64,000 nucleotides of DNA, taken from UBA7378 sp049611805 (GTDB taxonomy: Bacteria; Pseudomonadota; Alphaproteobacteria; RS24). This document shows positions 15,322-24,401 of the stretch, piece by piece (positions within the stretch are counted from its first letter, which is position 1; each line of letters opens with the position of its first letter). Below the pieces are notes generated by a model. The model worked only from the letters and a program-made list of their open reading frames with translations. It did not search any database and was not told the origin of the DNA. The DNA is taken from the NCBI GenBank assembly GCA_049611805.1, contig JBMZAX010000002.1:1-64000 (forward strand), given 5' to 3'. A program made the translations under genes and the position numbers.

Positions 15322-16305
15322 ATGCGCGCGCTTCTGGTTGAAGAGCTTCTGCCCGAATTTGGCGGCTGCCGCCTGGCCGAGGGGCTTGACGCGCCTGTGC
15401 CGCGCGCGGGCGAGGTGCAGGTTAAAATCCGTGCCGCCGCGCTGGGCTTTCCCGATTTGCTGATGACCCATGGCGGCTATCAGCACAAGCCCGAATTGCC
15501 GTTCACGCCGGGCACCGAAATGGCAGGTGAGGTGACGGCGCTGGGCGAAAATGTAACGGATTTCAAAATCGGAGACGCTGTTGTCGGCGGCAGCTTGGGC
15601 GGCGGGCTGGCCGAAACGGGGGTGTTTCCCGCAGCCGGTTTGCGCGCCGTGCCGGAGCGCATGAGTTTTGCCACCGCCGCCGCCACCGGCTCGGCCTATC
15701 TGACGGCCTATGTGTCGCTGGTGTGTCGCGGCCATGTGCAGCCAGGCGAATGGGTGCTGGTGCATGGCGCGGCGGGCGGCGTGGGGCTGGCCGCGGTCGA
15801 TCTGGCAAAGCATTTGGGCGCGCGCGTCATTGCCGTGGCCTCAACGGCTGAAAAACGCCGCGCCATCGAAACCCATTATGGGCCCGATGTGGTGCTGGAC
15901 CCGGAAGGCGGGTTTCGCGAAGCGGTGAAGGAAATTACCGGCGGCGGCGCAGACGTTATTTATGACCCCGTGGGCGGCGATATTTTCGACGAAAGCGTGC
16001 GCTGCATTGCGTGGGGCGGCCGCCTGCTTGTCGTCGGTTTTGCCTCCGGGCGCATTCCCAATATTCCGGTCAACATGCCGCTTATTAAGGGTTTTTCGGT
16101 TGTCGGCGTGCGCGCGGGCGAATATGGCCGCCGCGACCCCGATGCCGGACGCGACAATCTGGAAACCGTTTGGGAACTGGCCGCAAGCGGCGCCATAAAG
16201 CCTTATGTGCATGCCGAATTGCCGCTGTCGGAGTGGCGCACGGCATTTGCCATGATGGAAGACCGCGCGCTGGTGGGGCGCGTGATTGTCAATCCGAACG
16301 CGTGA
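15322..16305 (+). CDS. NADPH:quinone oxidoreductase-like MDR protein
   Basis: Medium-chain dehydrogenase/reductase of 327 residues, zinc-free branch. The GroES-like domain covers about residues 1-125 with PGTEMAGEV. The Rossmann domain follows with HGAAGGVGLAAVDLA near residue 150 and DPVGGDIFDES near 217. It would use NADPH to reduce quinones or enones; the true substrate is unknown. The ATG at 15322 is chosen; a GTG three bases earlier has slightly better spacing from AAGG, so the start is uncertain by one codon. Confidence 0.9.
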   Translation: MRALLVEELLPEFGGCRLAEGLDAPVPRAGEVQVKIRAAALGFPDLLMTHGGYQHKPELPFTPGTEMAGEVTALGENVTDFKIGDAVVGGSLGGGLAETGVFPAAGLRAVPERMSFATAAATGSAYLTAYVSLVCRGHVQPGEWVLVHGAAGGVGLAAVDLAKHLGARVIAVASTAEKRRAIETHYGPDVVLDPEGGFREAVKEITGGGADVIYDPVGGDIFDESVRCIAWGGRLLVVGFASGRIPNIPVNMPLIKGFSVVGVRAGEYGRRDPDAGRDNLETVWELAASGAIKPYVHAELPLSEWRTAFAMMEDRALVGRVIVNPNA

Positions 16306-16404
16306 ACCACCGGCCGAACGCGCGCGCCAAAACAGTAATGTTTTAACTCAATTGACCAAATCCAATGATCACGTTACCAACATAAGGCAAACAGGCGTTT
16401 ACAG

Positions 16405-17496
16405 ATGCATATTTTAACAGTCTCGCTGGACTATCCGCCGACCGCCGGCGGCATTTCCGCCCATGTATTTGAGCTTTGCCAAGCGCTTGTCGCTCTGGGC
16501 CACGAGACAACCGTGCTGACCAAAAAACTGCCGCATTTGACCGAAGCCGAACAAAGCGTTGACGGCGTCCGTCTCGTGCCCCTGCCACCACGCCGCTTCG
16601 GGCCCCTATACGGACGCACGATCAACAAAATGATCGATCGCGCAGTGGCAAGCTATCAACCCGACATCATCCACATTCACGGCATGCGCCCGCTCGAATT
16701 TTTGCGGCCGAAACCCGTGCCGATTGTTTACACCAATCACACATCGGGCTTTTTGAAACGGTTGCAAAAAGGCGGTTATCGCATTACCCGCATGAAGCGG
16801 TTATTCGCACCATTGGATTTGTTTCTGGCACCCAGCGAAGAATTGCTCGACATCCCTTTTGACATAAGCGCGCCCAAAAGCTTCATATCCAACGGCATCG
16901 TGCCCGACCGGTTTGTGCCCGATCCGGCGACGCGCGCGCGTTTGCGGAAAGAATTTGGGCTGAACGAGACCGACAAGCTGGCCATCGTCACGCGGCGTAT
17001 GGTGGAGAAAAACGGGCTCATCCATTTGGCCGAGGCCATGGCGCATGTCACCAACCCGGATTTGAAGCTCTTATTTATCGGCGACGGGCCGGAGCATGCG
17101 GGCGTGCAGGCCGCGCTTGAGAGACATTTTTCCGGACGCTATTTCATGCTGGGCGCCATGCAGCACAGCGAAATTGTGCCCTATTACAGTGCCGCCGACC
17201 TGTCGATTTTGCCATCACTTATGGAAGCCACCAGCATTAGCTGTCTGGAGGCCATGGCCGCATCTCTGCCGATTATTTGCACCAATGTCGGCGGCCTGCC
17301 CTTTCTGGTGCAAGAAGGGGTAAACGGATATCTGGCCGAGCCCGCATCACCCGCCGCGCTTGCGGCATGTCTGGAAAAATTGCTCGCCGGCGACCCGGCA
17401 CCGATGGGCGCCGCTTCGCGCCGCCTGGTGGACGCAAAATTTTCGTGGGCGGAAATTGCCAAACAAACCGTTGAAGCCTACACACAGGTGCTATGA
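16405..17496 (+). CDS. Glycosyltransferase family 4
   Basis: Retaining GT-B glycosyltransferase of 363 residues. The N-terminal domain begins with DYPPTAGGISAHVFELC, typical of the acceptor-binding half. The C-terminal half has TRRMVEKNGL, FIGDGPE and the EX7E motif EATSISCLE (about residue 277) that contacts the sugar nucleotide. It probably adds a sugar to a lipid-linked or surface glycan. It overlaps the wecB gene by four bases (ATGA), forming a three-gene glycan operon with the O-antigen ligase gene. Donor and acceptor are unknown. Confidence 0.92.
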   Translation: MHILTVSLDYPPTAGGISAHVFELCQALVALGHETTVLTKKLPHLTEAEQSVDGVRLVPLPPRRFGPLYGRTINKMIDRAVASYQPDIIHIHGMRPLEFLRPKPVPIVYTNHTSGFLKRLQKGGYRITRMKRLFAPLDLFLAPSEELLDIPFDISAPKSFISNGIVPDRFVPDPATRARLRKEFGLNETDKLAIVTRRMVEKNGLIHLAEAMAHVTNPDLKLLFIGDGPEHAGVQAALERHFSGRYFMLGAMQHSEIVPYYSAADLSILPSLMEATSISCLEAMAASLPIICTNVGGLPFLVQEGVNGYLAEPASPAALAACLEKLLAGDPAPMGAASRRLVDAKFSWAEIAKQTVEAYTQVL

Positions 17497-18656
17497 AAAA
17501 AATTCTCATCGTATTCGGCACGCGCCCCGAAGCCATTAAAATGGCTCCGCTGGTTAAAGCCTTTCAGAAGCGGGCAGATATTTTTGAAACTAGGGTCTGT
17601 GTTACCGCGCAGCATCGCGGCATGCTCGATCAGGTGCTGGATTTGTTTGGTCTGAAACCCGATCACGACCTTGACCTCATGCAACCGGGGCAAAACCTGA
17701 CCGAACTGACAATGCGCGTGCTGAGCGGCATGGCAGACGTGCTGGCCGCCGAGCAGCCGGATCTGGTATTTGTGCACGGCGATACAACCACATCGAGCGC
17801 AACGGCGTTGGCCAGTTTCTACGCCCGGACACCTGTCGCGCATGTCGAAGCCGGCTTGCGCACGCATAATTTGGACTCGCCCTGGCCTGAAGAAGCCAAC
17901 CGGCAAATTACCGGACGTTTGACGCAATGGCATTTCGCGCCTACCGAGACGGCACGCCAAAATTTGCGCGCCGAGAATATTGGTGACGAGCAAATTTGTG
18001 TCACCGGCAATACCGTCATCGACGCATTGTTCATGGTGCGTGATGCCATTACCGCCGATCCGAGCCGTGAGGAGAGCTTGCGTGTCGCCCTGACAAGCAA
18101 GGGATATGCTTTCGACGATACCAAGAAGCTGATTTTGGTGACCGCGCACAGGCGCGAGAATTTTGGCGACGGATTTCAAAATATTTGCGCGGCATTGGAC
18201 GAGATTGCCGCCGCGCGTCCCGATTGTGATATTGTCTACCCCGTGCATCTCAACCCAAATGTTGAAAAGCCCGTGCGCGCGGCCCTTGGTGGACGCAGCA
18301 ACATACATCTCATCGCGCCGCTTGAATATGAGCCGTTTATCTGGCTCATGGATAAATCCCATCTGGTGTTGACCGACAGTGGCGGTATTCAGGAAGAAGC
18401 ACCCGCTCTCGGCAAGCCTGTGCTTGTGATGCGCAACACCACCGAACGCCCCGAAGCGGTGGAGGCCGGCACGGTCAAACTCGTCGGCACGGATCGCGCT
18501 TTAATCAGCAGCGAGACATTGAAACTACTTTCGGATGAGACACTCTACCGCCAAATGAGCCGCGCCCATAATCCCTATGGTGACGGGCAGGCTTGTGCAC
18601 GTATTATTAGTTTCATGGAAAACCGCCCGGACGGGCAGTCGGAGGCAATTGAGTAA
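17493..18656 (+). CDS. wecB: UDP-N-acetylglucosamine 2-epimerase (non-hydrolysing)
   Basis: Cytosolic GT-B-fold epimerase of 387 residues that interconverts UDP-GlcNAc and UDP-ManNAc, a precursor for surface polysaccharides. Conserved blocks are GTRPEAIKMAPL at the N-terminus, HGDTTTS near residue 92, HRRENFG near 214 and DSGGIQEEAPALGKP near 294. Length is close to the 376 residues of E. coli WecB. It starts inside the stop of the glycosyltransferase gene (ATGA) and is followed three bases later by an O-antigen ligase gene. No ManNAc dehydrogenase is present in the window. Confidence 0.95.
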   Translation: MKKILIVFGTRPEAIKMAPLVKAFQKRADIFETRVCVTAQHRGMLDQVLDLFGLKPDHDLDLMQPGQNLTELTMRVLSGMADVLAAEQPDLVFVHGDTTTSSATALASFYARTPVAHVEAGLRTHNLDSPWPEEANRQITGRLTQWHFAPTETARQNLRAENIGDEQICVTGNTVIDALFMVRDAITADPSREESLRVALTSKGYAFDDTKKLILVTAHRRENFGDGFQNICAALDEIAAARPDCDIVYPVHLNPNVEKPVRAALGGRSNIHLIAPLEYEPFIWLMDKSHLVLTDSGGIQEEAPALGKPVLVMRNTTERPEAVEAGTVKLVGTDRALISSETLKLLSDETLYRQMSRAHNPYGDGQACARIISFMENRPDGQSEAIE

Positions 18657-18659
18657 AAC

Positions 18660-19901
18660 ATGTTCAGACAAGCCAGCTTCCCAATTCTACTCCTCAGTGG
18701 CCCGGCCCTCGCTTTTGCGATAAAGGGGTTTGCCCCGATTCTGGCCCTTGCCGGTTTGGCGGCGATTTTGGCCCTGTTGGTGCAACGGTCGTTTCACGGA
18801 CGCGCGCTGCGCGCGACCTGGCGCGACCTGCCGGCTGTTTTGGTGGCGGCATTTGCTTATGTGCTGGCATCGGCGGTTTGGGGTATCTCGGAGCGCGCTG
18901 TCGATACCGGCATTCGGCTAATGCTGGTGGTCAGCTTCACCTGCGCCGTAATTGTTGTATTTAACAATTTGTCGGATGAGCAAAAAATGCGCTGGGCCCG
19001 CCGGTTGCGACTATCTTTTGGGCTCGGTATTTTCGCGGCCCTAATCATCGGGCCGTATAACGCATATTGGCCCGGTGCCGTTGACTTTATGGGCACATAT
19101 TTCGAATTGCTGCGGCAGGTGAATAATTCGCTTACCATCCTGCCGGCGTTTTTGTTCATTTTGCTTGGCTCTTGGCAAAAGCAGCGCATCTGGTTGCAAG
19201 TGTTGATCATCGTCATCACTTGCGGTGTTACTTTTATATCGGAAAGCCAAACCTCTTTTCTCGCCATGGTTTTGGCCCTCATTGCTTTCGGGCTGGCAAA
19301 AATATCTGTCCCGCTGTGCCGACACCTCATATTTGCCAGTCTCGCCGTGTGCACATTGGCGTCACCTTTGATTTTCAGCGCAGCCTATCAGGGCAAATGG
19401 GTGGCAAATTATGCACCGCCAACTCTCGCCGAGCGGGGCGCAGGGGAGGTTCGAGAATGGATTTACCATGTCTATGCGGAAGAGGCTGCGAACAAACCCC
19501 TGTTTGGGCATGGTATAAACGGCACCAAGGATTTCAAACCGGCTGATCTTGAGGCCTATATTGCACAAACAAGTGACGCCCCGGACCTGCAAAACATTCT
19601 GCGCAATGATACCCAAAGTGGCGCTGTCGCGGCGCATGCGCATAATTTGTTTTTGCAGCTCATCTTCGAGTTCGGCTATGTCGGCGCTTTGCTTGTTTTG
19701 GCCGCTGTGTGGCGGTTTTTTGCATGGCTGGATGATTATGCAGACGCGCATCAAGCGCCCTATTATTGCGCTTCAATCGCGGCGTGTCTGGCAACTGTTC
19801 TGTTCGGCCTGACGCTGTGGCATAGCTGGTTTATGGCCGCGATTGCCTGTCTGGTGATATTTACCCATATGTGCGCCGCATATGGGCGCCGCGCAGCGTA
19901 A
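18660..19901 (+). CDS. O-antigen ligase family (WaaL/RfaL-like) membrane protein
   Basis: Polytopic inner-membrane protein of 413 residues with about ten hydrophobic helices. A large periplasmic loop at roughly residues 240-330 includes LFGHGINGTKDF and a conserved HAHNLFLQLIFEFGYVG (about residues 323-339). This His-containing block is the hallmark of O-antigen ligases and related Wzy/PelG-type polymerases. It would join or polymerise undecaprenyl-linked glycan at the periplasmic face. Together with the glycosyltransferase and wecB it forms a minimal glycan module; flippase genes are not in the window. Polymerase versus ligase cannot be decided. Confidence 0.85.
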   Translation: MFRQASFPILLLSGPALAFAIKGFAPILALAGLAAILALLVQRSFHGRALRATWRDLPAVLVAAFAYVLASAVWGISERAVDTGIRLMLVVSFTCAVIVVFNNLSDEQKMRWARRLRLSFGLGIFAALIIGPYNAYWPGAVDFMGTYFELLRQVNNSLTILPAFLFILLGSWQKQRIWLQVLIIVITCGVTFISESQTSFLAMVLALIAFGLAKISVPLCRHLIFASLAVCTLASPLIFSAAYQGKWVANYAPPTLAERGAGEVREWIYHVYAEEAANKPLFGHGINGTKDFKPADLEAYIAQTSDAPDLQNILRNDTQSGAVAAHAHNLFLQLIFEFGYVGALLVLAAVWRFFAWLDDYADAHQAPYYCASIAACLATVLFGLTLWHSWFMAAIACLVIFTHMCAAYGRRAA

Positions 19902-19942
19902 ACGGGCTTTAATCAAACCCGCGAAATCCGCCCCTTTGCCCC

Positions 19943-19970
19943 TTGACTTGAAGGGCTTTCATTGTATATT
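19943..19970 (+). promoter_or_regulatory. Candidate rplU-rpmA promoter
   Basis: TTGACT (19943-19948) and TATATT (19965-19970) are 16 bases apart, a near-consensus vegetative promoter. It lies about 79 bases before rplU, leaving a 70-base leader, as is common for ribosomal protein operons. It separates the ribosomal genes from the glycan module. Confidence 0.65.
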
Positions 19971-20048
19971 CGCGGCTCATGCGCGGTGGACGTGTTCCCC
20001 CGTGGCACTTGATATTCGATGTGACGATATTTGGATTGGAATCGGGCG

Positions 20049-20432
20049 ATGTACGCAGTGATTCGCACAGGCGGAAAACAATATCGCGTCAGCAAAGACG
20101 ACGTGATTGAGATTGAGCGCCTTGAAGGTAAAGTCGGCGACAAGGTCAAGTTCGACGAAGTATTGCTGCTGGGCGAAGACGGCAAGGCACCGAAAATCGG
20201 TGCGCCGACCGTGAGCGGCGCAAGCGTTGTGGCCGAAGTGGTTGAGCAAACCCGCGCCGACAAGGTGACGGTGATTAAATTCAAGCGCCGCAAAAATTAT
20301 CACCGCACGAAAGGCCATCGCCAGCATCACACGGTTTTGAAAATTACCGATATTGCGGCGAAAGCGGCGACCAAAGCAAAGGCAAAGGCAAAAGCTGCCG
20401 AGGCCGAAACGGAAGATAAAAGCGAGGAGTAG
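20049..20432 (+). CDS. rplU: 50S ribosomal protein L21
   Basis: Structural protein of the large ribosomal subunit, 127 residues. It starts MYAVIRTGGKQYRV, the canonical L21 N-terminus, and contains KFKRRKNYHRTKGHRQ, the rRNA-binding patch. A lysine/alanine-rich tail after residue 105 exceeds the E. coli length (103), as in other Alphaproteobacteria. An in-frame TTG at 20031 is rejected because the canonical N-terminus begins at 20049. It is followed five bases later by rpmA. Confidence 0.97.
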   Translation: MYAVIRTGGKQYRVSKDDVIEIERLEGKVGDKVKFDEVLLLGEDGKAPKIGAPTVSGASVVAEVVEQTRADKVTVIKFKRRKNYHRTKGHRQHHTVLKITDIAAKAATKAKAKAKAAEAETEDKSEE

Positions 20433-20437
20433 AACTC

Positions 20438-20707
20438 ATGGCTCATAAAAAGGCAGGCGGTTCTTCACGCAATGGTCGCGATAGCGCGGGCCGGCGGCTT
20501 GGCGTCAAGAAATTCGGCGGCGAGCATGTAATCCCCGGCAATATCATCATTCGCCAGCGCGGCACGAAATGGCATCCGGGCGACAATGTCGGCATTGGCA
20601 AAGACCACACGATTTTTGCCATTGTCGAAGGCAATGTCGCATTTTCCGAGAAAAAAGGCGGCCGGACGGTCGTCTCGGTTCTGCCGGCAGCAGAAGCAGC
20701 CGAATAA
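20438..20707 (+). CDS. rpmA: 50S ribosomal protein L27
   Basis: Large-subunit protein of 89 residues whose N-terminal tail reaches the peptidyl transferase centre. The canonical MAHKKAGGSSRNGRDS start and the GVKKFGGE and GNIIIRQRGTKWHPG blocks are present. It is the second gene of the rplU-rpmA operon and is followed by a strong intrinsic terminator. Confidence 0.97.
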   Translation: MAHKKAGGSSRNGRDSAGRRLGVKKFGGEHVIPGNIIIRQRGTKWHPGDNVGIGKDHTIFAIVEGNVAFSEKKGGRTVVSVLPAAEAAE

Positions 20708-20746
20708 CGAAACCCTGTGGCCCGCAGGGGCATTTTCAGGCAAATG

Positions 20747-20773
20747 GGAGATGGGCGACCATCTCCTTTTTTA
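20747..20773 (+). terminator. Intrinsic terminator after rpmA
   Basis: A perfect 8-bp stem GGAGATGG / CCATCTCC (20747-20754 and 20759-20766) closes a GCGA tetraloop and is followed at once by six or seven T residues. It ends the rplU-rpmA transcript before obgE. Confidence 0.9.
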
Positions 20774-20903
20774 TTTGGCTTTTTATTTGGGCGTGTATCA
20801 GCGCGGTGCGGGGCATCGGCTTTTTGCTTCCAACAGTTAAGATAAAACACTAGATTCAGGATGTTATCGGGTTTTCCGGATCGGCACAGGACGACGCACC
20901 GAC

Positions 20904-21968
20904 ATGAAATTTCTTGATCAGGCAAAAGTCTATATCCGTTCAGGCGACGGCGGCGCGGGCTGTGTCAGCTTTCGGCGCGAAAAATATGTCGAATTTGGCG
21001 GGCCCGATGGCGGCGATGGCGGCAGCGGCGGCGATGTGATTGCCGAATGCGTCGACGGGCTGAACACGCTGATCGACTATCGCTATCAGCAACATTTCAA
21101 AGCCGGCACCGGCACGCATGGCATGGGGCGCAACCGCACCGGTGCCGACGGTGCCGACAAGATTTTGCGCGTGCCCGTCGGCACGCAAATTTTCGCCGAA
21201 GACAATGAAACCCTGCTTGCCGATCTGACCGAAATTGGCCAGCGCATTGTGCTGGCACGCGGTGGCAATGGCGGGTTTGGCAATGCCCGTTTCAAAGGGC
21301 CGGTCAATCGCGCGCCGCGCCACGCCAATCCGGGGCTTGAAGGGCGCGATGCGTGGCTCTGGTTGCGGCTGAAGCTGATTGCCGATATCGGCCTTTTGGG
21401 ATTGCCCAATGCGGGCAAATCGACCCTGCTTGCCAGCGTCAGCCGCGCGCGCCCGAAAATTGCCGATTATCCGTTCACCACCCTGCACCCCAATCTGGGT
21501 GTTGTCGGGGCCCGCGGGCACGAATTTGTCATGGCCGATATTCCGGGCCTCATCGCCGGTGCCAGCGACGGCGCCGGTTTGGGCCACAGATTTCTGGGCC
21601 ATGTCGAACGCTGCACCGCGCTGTTGCATCTGGTGGACGCAACCCAAGACGACATTGCCGCCGATTATCGCACCATCCGCCATGAGCTGGCCGCTTGCAG
21701 CGCCGATCTGGCCGGACGCCGCGAGGTGATCGCCCTGACGAAATGCGATGCGCTGGATGACAAAATGCGCGAAAAAAAACGCCATCAGCTGGAAAACGAG
21801 ACCGGCATCGCGCCGGTTCTGATTTCTGCCGTCAGCGGCGAAAATATCGACCAATTATGCGATATTTTGCTCGATTGCGTGCGCGCCGGAGAGGGCGGAA
21901 CGCCCACAAAAGCGGTAGGTTCGGGCATGCAACAATCTGCGGGCTGGCACCCGCTCGAAAGAGGCTAG
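20904..21968 (+). CDS. obgE: Obg family GTPase
   Basis: Essential 354-residue GTPase that acts in 50S subunit maturation. The glycine-rich Obg fold covers residues 1-158 (for example GGPDGGDGGSGGDV). The G domain follows with G1 GLPNAGKST (about residue 168), G3 DIPGLI, and G4 TKCD. The variable OCT tail of some Obg proteins is absent, as is usual in Alphaproteobacteria. It heads a run of same-strand genes (obgE-proB-proA-nadD) with gaps of five bases or less. Confidence 0.96.
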   Translation: MKFLDQAKVYIRSGDGGAGCVSFRREKYVEFGGPDGGDGGSGGDVIAECVDGLNTLIDYRYQQHFKAGTGTHGMGRNRTGADGADKILRVPVGTQIFAEDNETLLADLTEIGQRIVLARGGNGGFGNARFKGPVNRAPRHANPGLEGRDAWLWLRLKLIADIGLLGLPNAGKSTLLASVSRARPKIADYPFTTLHPNLGVVGARGHEFVMADIPGLIAGASDGAGLGHRFLGHVERCTALLHLVDATQDDIAADYRTIRHELAACSADLAGRREVIALTKCDALDDKMREKKRHQLENETGIAPVLISAVSGENIDQLCDILLDCVRAGEGGTPTKAVGSGMQQSAGWHPLERG

Positions 21969-21973
21969 CGGCC

Positions 21974-23110
21974 ATGCAAAATGAGATAAATGCCGCAAAA
22001 CGCGTGGTCATCAAGGTCGGGTCTTCACTGCTTATTCGCAATGGCGCGCTCGACACGCAATGGCTGACCGGGCTGGCCGAAGAGATTAAAACCGCCAGCG
22101 CGCGCGGCCAGCAAATAATGGTCGTGACCTCCGGCGCGGTGGCGCTTGGCAGTGCCGCGGCGGGCCTCGACCGCCAGACACTGACATTGGAGCAAAGCCA
22201 GGCGGCCGCGGCAATCGGGCAAATTGCGCTAACGCAAGGCTGGCAGGATTGCTTGGCCGATAAGGGTTTGAAAGCCGCCCAGATTCTTCTGACCCTTGGC
22301 GACACGGAACAGCGCCGGCGCTATCTGAATGCGCGCCGCACCTTACAGGCCCTGTTGGATATGGGCACGGTGCCGGTCATCAATGAAAACGACACGGTAG
22401 CGACGCAGGAATTGCGCTATGGCGACAATGACCGGCTGGCCGCGCGCGTTGCCGGCATGATGTCGGCGGATTGCCTGATTCTGCTTTCCGATGTTGACGG
22501 GTTTTATACCGCCGCGCCGGAGACGGATGAAAATGCCGACCTCATCCGCGAAGTTACGGATGTGAGTGACGACTTGCTGGCCATGGCCGGTGGCGCGGGC
22601 AGTGCCGTCGGCTCCGGCGGCATGGTGACGAAATTGCAGGCCGCACAGATTGCCATGCAGGCCGGGTGCCACATGATTTTGACCGACGGGCGCGGGGCGG
22701 ACCCGCTTTCGCGCCTGCACGAGACGGGCCGCGCGACGTTGTTTCGGGCCACCCAAAACCCGCTGGCGGCGCGCAAAAACTGGATTGCCGGAACCTTGCA
22801 AACAGCCGGCCAATTGCATATTGATGCCGGCGCTGTTGCCGCGCTGCGCGACGGCAAATCGCTTTTGCCGATCGGTGTTACCAATGTGTCGGGAAATTTT
22901 GAACGCGGCGATTGCGTGCAAATCATGGATTGCGACGGCAGCGAAATTGCCCGCGGTCTGACGGCCTATGCCACGGGCGATGCGGCCCGCATTATCGGCC
23001 GCGCCAGCAAGGAAATTATTGACCTGCTGGGCTTTGACGGACGCCGCGAAATTGTTCACAGAGACGACCTCGTAATGAACCAGGATGCGATGAACCAGGA
23101 AGGGGAATGA
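21974..23110 (+). CDS. proB: Glutamate 5-kinase
   Basis: First enzyme of proline synthesis, 378 residues, phosphorylating glutamate. The amino-acid-kinase domain (residues 1-255) has VVIKVGSSLL, VTSGAVALG and NENDTVA. A C-terminal PUA domain covers about residues 280-365, as in E. coli ProB. The ATG at 21974 lies five bases after obgE; longer in-frame starts would overlap obgE heavily. Proline feedback inhibition is known for the family. It is one base from proA. Confidence 0.95.
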   Translation: MQNEINAAKRVVIKVGSSLLIRNGALDTQWLTGLAEEIKTASARGQQIMVVTSGAVALGSAAAGLDRQTLTLEQSQAAAAIGQIALTQGWQDCLADKGLKAAQILLTLGDTEQRRRYLNARRTLQALLDMGTVPVINENDTVATQELRYGDNDRLAARVAGMMSADCLILLSDVDGFYTAAPETDENADLIREVTDVSDDLLAMAGGAGSAVGSGGMVTKLQAAQIAMQAGCHMILTDGRGADPLSRLHETGRATLFRATQNPLAARKNWIAGTLQTAGQLHIDAGAVAALRDGKSLLPIGVTNVSGNFERGDCVQIMDCDGSEIARGLTAYATGDAARIIGRASKEIIDLLGFDGRREIVHRDDLVMNQDAMNQEGE

Positions 23111-23111
23111 G

Positions 23112-24401
23112 GTGACACAATTATCGGAAAAAACGGATAAAAATCTGGCCGAAATTATGTCCGCCATCGGGTCGCGCGCGCGCCTTGCCGCGCAGAGCCT
23201 TGCGCTGGCCGGTACGGAAGAAAAAGACGCGGGCCTGCAAAACGCCGCCAATGAGTTGCGCGCGGCGGCGGGCGAGATTATCGAGGCCAATCGGCACGAT
23301 CTCGCCGAAGCCGAAAAGCAGAATGTCGGCGCGGCGCGCCTTGACCGCATCATGCTGGACGAAGCGCGGCTGGAAGGCATTGCAAATGCGGTGGAAGCGA
23401 TTATTGCCCTGCCCGATCCGGTCGGGACAGTGCTTGCCGACTGGCAGGTGCCCTCCGGCCTTGATATTTCCCGCGTGCGGGTGCCGCTGGGTGTTACCGG
23501 CGTGATTTACGAAAGCCGCCCCAATGTGACCGCTGATGCGGCGGCTTTATGTCTGAAGGCCGGAAATGCGGTCATTTTGCGCGGCAGTTCCGAAATTGTG
23601 CATTCGGCGCGCGCCATTCATGCCTGTTTTGCGCGCGGGCTGGACGCGGCAGGGCTTAACCCCGACAGTGTGCAACTTGTGCCCAGCACCGACCGCGCCG
23701 CCGTTGGCATGATGCTGGGCGGGCTGGACGGCAATATTGACGTTATTGTGCCGCGCGGCGGCAAAAATCTGGTCGGGCGCGTGCAGGACGAAGCGCGCGT
23801 GCCGGTGTTTGCCCATCTGGAAGGCATTTGCCATGTCTATGTGCATGGCGATGCCGCCCTCGACATGGCGCGCGAGATTGTCATCAATGCAAAAATGCGG
23901 CGCACCGGCATTTGCGGGGCGGCAGAAACGCTTTTGGTTGACAGGGCTTGCGCGGCCAGCCATTTGGCACCGATTGTCGGCGACCTTCTGGACGCGGGGT
24001 GCGAGGTGCGCGGGTGCGCCCAAACATGCGCCGCACATGACGGCGTGCGCCCTGCGGCGGATGATGATTGGGGGCAGGAATTTTTGGGGCCCGTCATTGC
24101 CGTGCGGGTTGTTGACGGCCTTGACGCGGCGATGGCGCATATTGCGCAATTCGGCTCAAACCATACCGACGCCATCATTACCGCCAATGCCGATGCCGCA
24201 AGCCGGTTTCTCAACGAGGTTGACAGCGCGATTGTGATGCATAATTGCTCGACCCAATTTGCCGATGGCGGCGAGTTTGGCATGGGCGCCGAGATCGGCA
24301 TTGCCACGGGGCGGTTTCACGCGCGCGGGCCCGTGGGGTTGGAACAATTGACCAGCTTCAAATATGCCGTGCGCGGCGACGGACAGGTGCGGCCCAAATA
24401 A
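23112..24401 (+). CDS. proA: Glutamate-5-semialdehyde dehydrogenase (gamma-glutamyl phosphate reductase)
   Basis: NADPH-dependent reductase of 429 residues, second step of proline synthesis. The aldehyde-dehydrogenase-like fold shows YESRPNVTADAAALCLK and the catalytic Cys in GICGAAE (about residue 269). The start is GTG at 23112, preceded by AGGGGA. The stop TAA shares one base with the ATG of nadD (TAATG). The gene order proB-proA-nadD-rsfS-rlmH is a familiar alphaproteobacterial arrangement. Confidence 0.95.
   Translation: MTQLSEKTDKNLAEIMSAIGSRARLAAQSLALAGTEEKDAGLQNAANELRAAAGEIIEANRHDLAEAEKQNVGAARLDRIMLDEARLEGIANAVEAIIALPDPVGTVLADWQVPSGLDISRVRVPLGVTGVIYESRPNVTADAAALCLKAGNAVILRGSSEIVHSARAIHACFARGLDAAGLNPDSVQLVPSTDRAAVGMMLGGLDGNIDVIVPRGGKNLVGRVQDEARVPVFAHLEGICHVYVHGDAALDMAREIVINAKMRRTGICGAAETLLVDRACAASHLAPIVGDLLDAGCEVRGCAQTCAAHDGVRPAADDDWGQEFLGPVIAVRVVDGLDAAMAHIAQFGSNHTDAIITANADAASRFLNEVDSAIVMHNCSTQFADGGEFGMGAEIGIATGRFHARGPVGLEQLTSFKYAVRGDGQVRPK

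Noticed and set aside
20760..20903. Small open frame after the rpmA terminator
   Set aside because: It runs through the terminator hairpin and lacks a ribosome-binding site or conserved sequence.
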